This document shows, piece after piece, positions 53,101 to 61,773 of a stretch of 64,000 bases of DNA. Position 1 is the stretch's first letter. The number at the start of each line of letters is the position of its first letter. The notes under the pieces were generated by a model. It did no database searches and had not been told where the DNA came from. It was given only the letters and a program-made list of their open reading frames with translations. Position numbers and translations under genes: made by a program. This DNA is from Psychromonas algarum (GTDB lineage Bacteria; Pseudomonadota; Gammaproteobacteria; Enterobacterales; Psychromonadaceae): assembly GCF_004376845.1 (NCBI RefSeq), contig NZ_SNUW01000008.1, forward strand, positions 124,001-188,000, in the 5' to 3' direction.

Positions 53101-54996
53101 GTTATACCAAGTTCCTAAAAAGGCATCGGCTAATAGGTGGCTGTAATGCTCCGGGTCAAACTCATTATGGTCGATATAAAGTAAGGTGAAATCGTATAGC
53201 CAAAAAGCTTCTTCACCAAAGGGAGAGACTTGATAAGGGTATTCTTGTGCAACTTTCAGCCCCAGATTTTCTAAAATAGGGATCAAATCAGATAACAATA
53301 ATGCGCCATGTTGATGGAATAACTTTAATTTTAACTCACTATTATTAGCCTCAAGTGAGCGATAAAAATGTAATCTCATTGAGTGATTATCTAAACTAAA
53401 TAAAGACTCAATTCTTTCAATATCAGCAACCGCAACTCTAGAACTAAAGCTTTCTTGATAACTACTTGGGAATGCAACTTGATATTTACGGATCAGTTTA
53501 ACGCCCTTTGCCTCACCATAATGCTCAACTAACGAGTCTTGTAACTCTTCATGCCAAGCTTTAATAATTTGTTGCATGCGTAGTTGTATTGCATCCACTT
53601 CCAATTCACCTTGATAAGGTTTATCAAGGTGGATCACTAAACGTAAACGAGCCAAGTTAGATTCACTTAAATACGTTTGAAAGTCACTATCTGCTATTGG
53701 CATAGTGCGCGACAATAACTCTGCAAATTTTAATCGCACCTCAGTATTATAAACATCACGCGGAACATACAATAAAGCCGTTACAAAGCGCTTATTACCA
53801 TCGGTTCTTAAAAAGAGCTTAAGTTCTTTTCTTTCTTGAGCGTGTAAGACTTCAAGTACATTGTTGAGTAGTGTTTTTTCATCGCATAGCAATAAATCTT
53901 CCACTGCATACGTTGATAAAATTTGTGTTAGCTCTTTATAATAATGACCGCCAAAACTAAGCCCTGACTCTGCTAATACATGATTAATTTTCTGGCGTAT
54001 AACTGGGATACCTAACGGGCTTCCGCTATACACAGAAGAAGTATAAAGGCCTATAAAACGGATCCCTCCAATCAACTGTCCTTGTTTATTAAACTGTTTA
54101 ATATAAATGACATCAGGGTAAGCAATCCTGTGTACCATAGCCCGCTGAGAAGCTTTACTAAAATGTATTAAGGAAGGTTGTTGCAATTCACTCAAGCAGT
54201 CAAATTGTGTTTTATGATTCATAAAGTCTTGGTGCTTTAATAAACCTAACTGACTACCTTTTATAATGCTGATGGTATTATCTTTTACAGTGAATTGGTC
54301 ACAAGCTAGAAAAGTAAAGTGATCATCTTTCATCCAACTAAGATATGTTTGTTGTTCAATTAAATGCTCTTTTGTAAGCATATCCCAAGTGCCTTTTGCA
54401 CTCACTTTTATTGCTTCATCAACTTTACTTATCATTTGCTGATAATCATCAACCACTAAAGAAACATCTAACAATGCTTTTTGTAAACTCTTCTGTATAT
54501 TTAAACGCTCTGTCGCAGAAGAGGTTTGATCAATTTCAATATACAGCAGCAGCTCAGTGTCATTATCTTCATTCAGTTTTTTTAATTTACCCGCCGCATT
54601 TCGTTCACTACAAATTTCACTATAAAAAATACGATGTAGTTTAATGTTTTGCTTATTTAAAATAATTTTTAAAGTATCGATAACAAAAGGAATGTTTCTA
54701 CTTAATACACTAATAATTGTATGTGCCGACTGCCATTCATCCTGTTCAACATCCGGATTAAACACTTTCACTTTAGCAATTTCACCTTTCCATTGATGTA
54801 CTTCTCGCCAAATTGAGACGGTCAACCCAGCTAAATCATCAGGACTCATCGTTGTAAGATCAATAATGCTTACATCTCGATAAATTGCATTAATAAAATT
54901 TTGGATTAAAGATTGCTCTCGCAAAGGAAAATGCGTTTTTAATTGTGTGAATATTTGCTCTAGGATATCTGACTTTTGGTTTAGTTTTATATTCAT
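50200..54996 (-). CDS. gdhB: NAD-specific glutamate dehydrogenase, large (180 kDa) type
   Basis: 1598 residues. Deaminates glutamate to 2-oxoglutarate and ammonia in amino-acid catabolism. Only the central third is the dehydrogenase core: [63 protein letters not shown], and [33 protein letters not shown]. The ~700-residue N-terminus holds ACT-like regulatory domains ([17 protein letters not shown]), and the long C-terminal helical extension ends near RELLDLSKS. It matches the length of the Pseudomonas and Shewanella class. Monocistronic. Confidence 0.94.
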   Translation of the reverse strand: [1598 protein letters not shown]

Positions 54997-55441
54997 TTTT
55001 GTACCTGTCTAATCGCTAATATTGTTTCTCCTAATTAAAGCTAGATTAAAAAAACAAATAAACAATACAATCACTTAATAAGCAGGTATTAATATAAGAA
55101 AATGATATGTGGTCGTCAAAAATCCCACTTAAAATGAGAAAATATATAAGAAAAATAGTGAATTTTTCGCTAAAGAAGATCGAAATCATCAGAATCAAAA
55201 GCGCGTAAACATTTTTATGTAATTTTCAGGAGCACTCGCTCACACTTCGATTCCCCCTGTTACTAAATTTTATTCTTTATCAGATATATTAGAGTCAAAT
55301 ATGATTAAGTTTTACCTACAAACTAATGACATAGTTAGGCTAAGAAAATGAAATATTAATTATTTTAGAAAATATTACATATAGGATAAGGACTTAAATC
55401 CAATACCCTAGAAAGACCTTGCAAAGGTAATCAATAAATTC
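54997..55441. other. Intergenic region upstream of gdhB
   Basis: 445 bases, AT-rich, no open frame, RNA gene or convincing hairpin recognised. It must hold the promoter of gdhB. Confidence 0.4.
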
Positions 55442-57748
55442 TTATAAAAAGCCATTATTTGATGCATCTAAAAGTAACTTATCCATCTCTTTTGGTGGAA
55501 TGGGTTTACTAAAATAAAACCCTTGGAAAATAGATAAACCAAGTTGCTTCAATAAATCTAACTGTTCTTTTTCTTCGACACCTTCAGACACTACTTTTAA
55601 ATTAAAATTGTTAGCAAGATTGATAATTGATTTAACCATGATCAGTGCTTGTTTATCTGTATTAATATCTTGCATAAAAGAGCGGTCAATTTTTATTTCA
55701 TCTATTGGTAAATCTCTTAAGTAACTCAAAGAAGAAAAACCCGTCCCAAAGTCATCGAGAGAAACTGAAATACCAATACTTTTAAGCTTGCATAACTTCT
55801 TCGTTGCATCCTTAATGTCTTTAATAAAGAGAGACTCTGTAACCTCTACAATTAATTTAGTAGGATCAATATCATAGGATCTAACAACTTCGATTATTTC
55901 TTCAGCAAAAAGCTTCTGCCAAATTTGTTTAGCGCTTAAATTAACAGAAATACTCAAATGTGCAGTCGATGCTGACGCCTGCCATTTTTGTAGTTGTTCA
56001 CATGATTGTTTAAGGACCTGCATTCCAATAGGGATAATGAGATTACTTTCTTCTGCCATTTCAATAAATGAATGCGGGCTTAATAAGCCTAGAGTTGGAT
56101 GCTCCCAACGCACTAAAGCTTCTGCTCCAATGATAAAATGCAGATCATTATATTGGGGCTGTAAATGAATGCAGAATTCATGTTTATCGATCGCATTGCG
56201 CATCGTTTTCTGTAGTTCACTACTGTAATTTAAATCACTTTTAGCCTCAATATCGAGAATAATAGCTTCATTACCACCATTTGCTTTTGCTCTATATAAC
56301 GCCATATCAGCTAATTGAAGAATTTTATTTTCAAAAATATTATTATCATTAGATTTAAAAATCACACCGCCCATACTGACAGTTACTGCATATTCTATAT
56401 CAACGTCTTGTAACTCATTTTTTAAAGAAACAGACTCAGATAATAATGCAATCAATTGATTTGAATAGTTTTTAGTATAAGAGGTTGCACACTTTATATC
56501 TTTATCAATAAGCGGCAAAATAACCACAAATTCGTCTCCACCCAATCTAGCGACCATCTCATTGCTTTGTTTATTATTCAGTAGGGTTTGGGCAATAGTT
56601 GATAACAATTGATCCCCCATGTGGTGCCCATAATTATCATTAAGTAGCTTAAACCTATCCAAATCTAAAAAAAGTAACGCACTATAAGTATCTTCTTGTT
56701 GGCTTTGTTGAAGTGTATTGCGTAAATCAATTTCGAATTGCACTCTATTGGAAAGGCCTGTTAACTGGTCATGATAGGCAAGCTGATGTATTTTCTGTTG
56801 ATTATACTTTTCCTGTGTAATATCAAGTACTAACCCTACCACCAAAGTTGGATTATTATCTTTATCTCGCTCTGCAACTCGACCTCTATCCCATACCCAA
56901 ATAACCTCTCCATCAGGTCGTTTAAAACGATACTTAATATTGAACGGTTGATTTTTTTCTAATAAATTACCAAGAGCTTCATAAACAATTGGTTTATCTT
57001 CTTTAAAAATACAGTTTTCATATTCTGTGAATGATTCCTCACTAAAAGGAATGCCTGACATATTCCCCCATTGCTCATTATGTTTTACTCGTCCAGTTTG
57101 AGGTTCCCATTCCCATAACCCTTCTTCTGAAACGTCTAATACATTCTGTAAACGAGCTTTATTTTTTTCAGATTCTTCTTTCAACTTTATAATGTCAGTA
57201 ATGTTTTTAGCAATAATAAATAATCTTAATTGCTTCTGTGCATTATAAAATGGAATTTTAATTGAATGATAATGATTTACTTCATTTGTATTCATATCAG
57301 TAGAAGACTCAAAACTCTCTATGGTTTCAAGTTTGTCTAACGCTGCTTTCGTATTTTCTTGAATAGCTTCAGATTGGGCTAAATTACCTGTGAAATCATA
57401 ATCTGTTTTTCCAATTAATTCTGATTCTGTTGCCTTATAAAGCTTTGATACACTTTTATTCGCATAAGTAAAACGCCCCTCTTCATCTTTTATTGCAACA
57501 ACATCTGTAATATTGTGAAGAATATTACGTATGACCTGTTCACTTAATCTGTACTTCTCGTAAGCCAAATATGAAACTAAGAATAAACTACTTATGATAA
57601 CGATAAATATAACCAATAGGCTAAATAGGAGTCCCATTTGAATAGATAAATACACATGGACTAAAAGAATAATGACAGAAGCAATACAAGCGATGAGAAC
57701 TACGCCTATATTTTTTTTTATAGAGATCATCTCTACAATATTGGGCAT
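55442..57748 (-). CDS. Membrane PAS-PAS-GGDEF-EAL cyclic-di-GMP protein
   Basis: 768 residues. Two membrane helices (~11-33 and 40-62), a PAS domain (~70-190), a second PAS/PAC (~200-315, ending WVWDRGRVAERD), a GGDEF domain with intact GGDEF at 403-407 and DLDRFKLLNDNYGHHMGDQLL, and an EAL domain with intact EAL (543-545). EVTESLF, DDFGTGFSSLSYLRDLPIDEIKIDRSFM and SEGVEEKEQLDLLKQLG retain the catalytic residues. Both cyclase and phosphodiesterase activities are thus possible. The two transmembrane helices are close together, with almost no periplasmic loop, so the signal is probably sensed by the PAS domains inside. No partner is adjacent. Confidence 0.93.
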   Translation of the reverse strand: MPNIVEMISIKKNIGVVLIACIASVIILLVHVYLSIQMGLLFSLLVIFIVIISSLFLVSYLAYEKYRLSEQVIRNILHNITDVVAIKDEEGRFTYANKSVSKLYKATESELIGKTDYDFTGNLAQSEAIQENTKAALDKLETIESFESSTDMNTNEVNHYHSIKIPFYNAQKQLRLFIIAKNITDIIKLKEESEKNKARLQNVLDVSEEGLWEWEPQTGRVKHNEQWGNMSGIPFSEESFTEYENCIFKEDKPIVYEALGNLLEKNQPFNIKYRFKRPDGEVIWVWDRGRVAERDKDNNPTLVVGLVLDITQEKYNQQKIHQLAYHDQLTGLSNRVQFEIDLRNTLQQSQQEDTYSALLFLDLDRFKLLNDNYGHHMGDQLLSTIAQTLLNNKQSNEMVARLGGDEFVVILPLIDKDIKCATSYTKNYSNQLIALLSESVSLKNELQDVDIEYAVTVSMGGVIFKSNDNNIFENKILQLADMALYRAKANGGNEAIILDIEAKSDLNYSSELQKTMRNAIDKHEFCIHLQPQYNDLHFIIGAEALVRWEHPTLGLLSPHSFIEMAEESNLIIPIGMQVLKQSCEQLQKWQASASTAHLSISVNLSAKQIWQKLFAEEIIEVVRSYDIDPTKLIVEVTESLFIKDIKDATKKLCKLKSIGISVSLDDFGTGFSSLSYLRDLPIDEIKIDRSFMQDINTDKQALIMVKSIINLANNFNLKVVSEGVEEKEQLDLLKQLGLSIFQGFYFSKPIPPKEMDKLLLDASNNGFL

Positions 57749-58453
57749 ATTTAATACTCCATAGAAGACAATGTTTTTATCTATAGGGTAATACAGATAA
57801 AATATAACTTAAGATTTTTGAATGATGTAGTGATCGATGCTTCTACACCTAGGTTTCATAATATATGAGACAGAGGCTATAAGCATAAAGTGTTGTTACA
57901 TAAACAGACCTAACTCTAATAATTGGAATGAATAGAAAGTTTACGTAACAGATCCAGAAGTTTAATATGTATATGATTATTATAGACAATATAGGATATG
58001 AGTAAACTTAAGTCATTTTATTCCAAAAAAGGAACAATAAATTGAATGAAATTGACAATAAAACGACAGCTTCTTCTTAAAAAGTCAAAGTGTTATAAAA
58101 ACACAAAAAACACAAAATAAAAACCCCAAAAGCTCAACAAACAAGACTCACTATTTATTAAAATATATTGTCCCCCCCCTAAATGTGACAACAGATGAGA
58201 GAAAGGAGTTAACTAGAATTGCTCATCAAATAATATAAAAGTAGAGAAATTCTTAGCATCGCCATCAGATGCCCCATTAACCAATGGTAGAACTTATACT
58301 TTCAACTTATTTTTCGTTTTATAGCCTCATATCAACAATACGTAATAGCATATTAATTCCTACTTTTTTGTAATTAGATAATATTTTCCCATTCTTTCAT
58401 TCCAATATCTCAGATAGACATGACTTATAAATGCTCAATCACAGCGCGTTATT
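57749..58453. other. Long noncoding region between the GGDEF-EAL gene and the sigma-54 promoter
   Basis: About 700 bases, very AT-rich, with one eight-base C run at 58172-58179. No family similarity was seen in any frame. A 61-codon minus frame at 58439-58624 just downstream has low-complexity content and is not credible. Confidence 0.45.
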
Positions 58454-58460
58454 TGCACCA
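58454..58460. promoter_or_regulatory. Possible NtrC half-site
   Basis: TGCACCA equals the left arm of the NtrC consensus TGCACYA-N5-TGGTGCA and lies ~95 bases upstream of the sigma-54 promoter, a normal enhancer distance. The right arm is not recognisable, so this is weak. Confidence 0.3.
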
Positions 58461-58553
58461 AAAAAGAACAATAAAAAAATACTTCCATTAAAAAATTTAA
58501 CAAAAAACACATAAGCAATTGTTTTTATGAGACTTACAAGCAAATAATTTAGA

Positions 58554-58569
58554 TGGCACGATCGTTGCA
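58554..58569 (+). promoter_or_regulatory. Sigma-54 (RpoN) promoter
   Basis: TGGCAC-GATCG-TTGCA matches the sigma-54 consensus TGGCAC-N5-TTGCW exactly, with correct spacing of the -24 GG and -12 GC. Transcription should begin near 58580, giving a ~90-base leader before the RpiR gene. Confidence 0.85.
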
Positions 58570-58670
58570 AAACAAACAAGAAAAGTTCCAAATGTTTCTC
58601 TTTGAATGAAATATAAACATACAATATGAAATTTTAATTAGTCTTTCTGCTGTACTTGCAAGGAATAAAA

Positions 58671-59489
58671 ATGACCAGAGATAGCTATTCGTTGACTGAA
58701 AGAATTACCTTACATTATGCAGATCTCACACAAAATACTCGTCGCTTAGCTGATTATCTGCTGCTCAATCCAGAAAAAGTATTGATCATGTCAACCAATG
58801 AGATTGCGGAAGCTTGCTCTGTTTCTAAAACTAGTGTTAGTCGTTTTATTCGTCGCTTAGGATATGCAGATCATCTTTCATTACGTAATGAGTTATTAAC
58901 GGTACGAGAAAGTGGTCAACCAGTACTAACTAACTATTCAGAAAACTGCGATTTTTACCAAGAAATTAAAGCGTTAGAGCGTTTGAGAGATCAACTTAAC
59001 AACATAGATACGAAGGCCATTATTAACGATCTAGCAACAGCACCACGTATTAAAATTATTGGCTATCGAAATAGCTATCCATTAGCGATGCACTTTCGTC
59101 AACAGTTGATGCAATGTCGTGGCAATGTTGAATTATTACCTTTGCCCGGTCAAACCATAGGGGAGGATTTAGCAGCGATTGAAGAAAATGATTTTGTCAT
59201 CGTCATTGGTATCCGTCGCCGAGTTAGTCATTTTTCTAAAATAATTGAGCAGTTACAAGGCAATAAATTTTTATTGATCACAGATCAATCAGGACAAAAA
59301 TATGCTCAAAGCACCACATATACATTGATTTGCCACATGAATAATGAAGTACCACTTGATAGTTACTCAGTGCCAATGAGTTTAATTTCTCATTTAGTAA
59401 ACAGTACTTACCAAGTACTGAAAAATGAAGCGACCAAAGTAAGTAATAAAATAGCGAATAATTATTCAAAACTTAACGAATTAGAATAA
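58671..59489 (+). CDS. RpiR-family transcriptional regulator
   Basis: 272 residues from ATG 58671 (AAGGA just upstream; the open frame begins five codons earlier at a TTG). The N-terminal RpiR helix-turn-helix (NTRRLADYLLLNPEKVLIMSTNEIAEACSVSKTSVSRFIRRLGYADHLSLRNEL) is followed by a SIS domain (~115-245: IIGYRNSYPLAMHFRQQLMQCRGNVELL, FVIVIGIRRRVSHFSKIIEQL) that normally binds a phosphosugar or related ligand. First gene after the sigma-54 promoter. As I recall, an RpiR-type regulator also accompanies the Klebsiella hpx oxamate genes, which suits the downstream enzymes. Confidence 0.88.
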   Translation: MTRDSYSLTERITLHYADLTQNTRRLADYLLLNPEKVLIMSTNEIAEACSVSKTSVSRFIRRLGYADHLSLRNELLTVRESGQPVLTNYSENCDFYQEIKALERLRDQLNNIDTKAIINDLATAPRIKIIGYRNSYPLAMHFRQQLMQCRGNVELLPLPGQTIGEDLAAIEENDFVIVIGIRRRVSHFSKIIEQLQGNKFLLITDQSGQKYAQSTTYTLICHMNNEVPLDSYSVPMSLISHLVNSTYQVLKNEATKVSNKIANNYSKLNELE

Positions 59490-59528
59490 TTAATTCAATT
59501 TTAAAAAAGTAACAAGAGTATTAAACAC

Positions 59529-60524
59529 ATGATAAATATTATAAATAAACTTAAAAAAGAATGGTTTTTAGTAGGTATGGTCATTGCCATTTTATTAGCC
59601 ATAGTCAGTGCTGATTTCGGTAAAAGTGGCGGAGTTATAAGCCTAGATAAAGTTACAGGCATTGGTGTTGCGATTGTATTTTTCCTCCACGGTTTAGGCT
59701 TATCCCCATCTGCAATAAAAGCAGGTATTAGTAACTGGCGCATGCATATTTATATCCAAGCAGCGACCTTTATCGCATACCCAATACTTTGGCTTATTTT
59801 TGGTGACTTATTACTCGCTTATATGCCTGCTGCATTAGCCTTTGGCTTTTGTTATTTATTTGTATTACCAAGCACTATTTCTTCTTCTGTAGCAATGACC
59901 AGTGTGGGTAAAGGTAATGTCCCTGGTGCAATTTTCAATGCTTCTTTATCAAGTATTTTGGGAATATTCATTACCCCTCTGCTGATCCAAACATTTATGG
60001 GATTCAAAGGTGCAGAGCTTGATTTAATGGCATCAATCATCTCAATTTCTAAATTACTTCTTATGCCAATGATTATTGGCCAACTAGCAAGACCGTTACT
60101 ATTAACTTTTGCTCAAAAGCATAAATCAGTAGTGAGTAAAGTAGATAAATACGTCATTTTATTAATCGTTTACAACGCATTCTGCAATTCAGTAGCCAAC
60201 CGCATTTGGGATTCATTCTCATTACAAATGTTAATTACTTCGATTTTAATTTGTGTTGTTGTGCTTTTAATCATGGTTCATCTTATTCAATGGGGTGCTC
60301 GTCGTTGTAAATTTGAATTAGCCGATGAAGTAGCTAGTGTATTTTGTGGAACTAAAAAAACGCTTGCGGCAGGTATTCCAATGGCAACCGTTATCTTCGG
60401 TAGCAATCCAGATTTAGGAATGATCCTACTACCAATAATGCTTTACCATCCGATTCAAATTTTTTACTGCGCAATATTAGCCAATCGTTATGCCGAGCAA
60501 AGTAAACAAACTAAACCTGCATAA
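59529..60524 (+). CDS. Bile acid:sodium symporter family (YfeH/SLC10A7-like) transporter
   Basis: 331 residues with about ten membrane helices. FFLHGLGLSPSAIKAGISNWRMH, FLPSTISSSVAMTSVGKGNVPGAIFNASLSSILGIFITPLL and CGTKKTLAAGIPMATVIFG are typical of the YfeH/SLC10A7 branch of the BASS family. It lies 39 bases after rpiR in the same operon. Context makes it the candidate importer of a purine breakdown product such as a ureide or oxamate, but no BASS member with that substrate is known to me. Confidence 0.85.
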   Translation: MINIINKLKKEWFLVGMVIAILLAIVSADFGKSGGVISLDKVTGIGVAIVFFLHGLGLSPSAIKAGISNWRMHIYIQAATFIAYPILWLIFGDLLLAYMPAALAFGFCYLFVLPSTISSSVAMTSVGKGNVPGAIFNASLSSILGIFITPLLIQTFMGFKGAELDLMASIISISKLLLMPMIIGQLARPLLLTFAQKHKSVVSKVDKYVILLIVYNAFCNSVANRIWDSFSLQMLITSILICVVVLLIMVHLIQWGARRCKFELADEVASVFCGTKKTLAAGIPMATVIFGSNPDLGMILLPIMLYHPIQIFYCAILANRYAEQSKQTKPA

Positions 60525-60578
60525 AATTAGCAAACGCTAATAACCGAAGCATAAAAAATTTAAACAAGGATTTAAGAA

Positions 60579-61772
60579 ATGGGTAAGAAAATAACTAAAG
60601 ATACAAGAGTGTACTGCACGCAAGGACCAGAAACCTTAACTGCAACGGCAACAGGTGTACTTAGTAAATTAACATTTGTTTTTAAAGACTTATTCGATGT
60701 TGAAGGTTATATCACTGGTGCAGGTAATCCAGTTTGGTTAAACAGTCATCAAATAGCTAAACAGAGCTCTAGTTTAATAGACTGCTTATTAGCAAATGGC
60801 GCTGCTTGCGTAGGCCGAGTGCAAACGGATGAATTGGCGTATAGCTTAAATGGTCAGAATATCCACTACGGCACACCAGTAAATCCACTCGCGCCCGATT
60901 GTTTACCAGGCGGTTCTTCTAGCGGTAGTGCCGTGGCAGTTGCAAATCATGAAGCGGACTTTGCCCTCGGAACTGATACTGGTGGCTCTGTACGTGTTCC
61001 GGCTAGTTATTGTGGTTTATTTGGTTTACGTCCCACACTTGGTAAATTAGCTTTAGATAATGCTTTTCAACTATCAAAAAGTTTTGATACTGCAGGTGTT
61101 TTTACTCGAGATCTTAAGAAATTATCGATTATTTTTTCTGTATTAAGTGAAAAGCAAGAACTAGGAACAGCAGCAACAAAAATCTATATTGATAGTGTAT
61201 TAGCAAGCCAACTAAACGCTGAACGCCTAACTAAATTAAAGCAATGGTGCACACAAGCCAATATCACACTTATTGAATGTGATTTATTGGCGAGTAGCGG
61301 GCATTCACTAGACTCATTAAGCTTATTATTCCGCACAATCCAAGGCTTTGAAATTATTGAAGAGCATGATATCTGGTTAAAAGAGCACGGTGATTCATTA
61401 GATCCTTCAATTATGCAACGTATTATTTGGGCGCGTACTATCACGCAAAAACAGTACAATGAAGCCAAAGCACAGCAACACACTTTCCAACAAAAGTTAC
61501 TGGATCTTTTTAATGATATGCAAGGATTATGGATATTACCTACCACTCCTTCTGGCCCACCCGCACTGACAATGGCTGGTAATGAATTAGCTGAATATCG
61601 CTCACAATTAATGGGATTAACCAGCATTGCAGGTTTAACAGGTTTTCCTCAGTTACATCTTCCAATGCAAGGACTATCAGAAGGTCCATGTGGATTTTCA
61701 TTAATGAGTATTGCAGATAAAGAAGCTGACTTATTCGCAACAGGCTTGAGCTTATGGCAAGGAGAGCAATAA
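60579..61772 (+). CDS. Amidase-signature hydrolase (HpxY-like)
   Basis: 397 residues. Catalytic triad of amidase-signature enzymes is visible: K36 (TFVFKDLFD), the cis-Ser in PGGSSSGSAVAVANH (113-115) and nucleophile S137 in GTDTGGSVRVPASYCGLFGLRPT. The short length resembles AMI1/AtzF-core amidases. Between the transporter and the HpxW-like gene, it probably hydrolyses an intermediate of ureide breakdown. The substrate cannot be told from sequence. The following gene starts two bases after its stop. Confidence 0.85.
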   Translation: MGKKITKDTRVYCTQGPETLTATATGVLSKLTFVFKDLFDVEGYITGAGNPVWLNSHQIAKQSSSLIDCLLANGAACVGRVQTDELAYSLNGQNIHYGTPVNPLAPDCLPGGSSSGSAVAVANHEADFALGTDTGGSVRVPASYCGLFGLRPTLGKLALDNAFQLSKSFDTAGVFTRDLKKLSIIFSVLSEKQELGTAATKIYIDSVLASQLNAERLTKLKQWCTQANITLIECDLLASSGHSLDSLSLLFRTIQGFEIIEEHDIWLKEHGDSLDPSIMQRIIWARTITQKQYNEAKAQQHTFQQKLLDLFNDMQGLWILPTTPSGPPALTMAGNELAEYRSQLMGLTSIAGLTGFPQLHLPMQGLSEGPCGFSLMSIADKEADLFATGLSLWQGEQ

Positions 61773-61773
61773 A

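Noticed and set aside
54396..54644. 82-codon plus-strand frame near the start of gdhB
   Set aside because: Antisense shadow of the glutamate dehydrogenase gene without independent support.
58439..58624. 61-codon minus-strand frame in the gap before the sigma-54 operon
   Set aside because: Low-complexity Phe/Leu-rich content, no ribosome site, and it overlaps the sigma-54 promoter itself.
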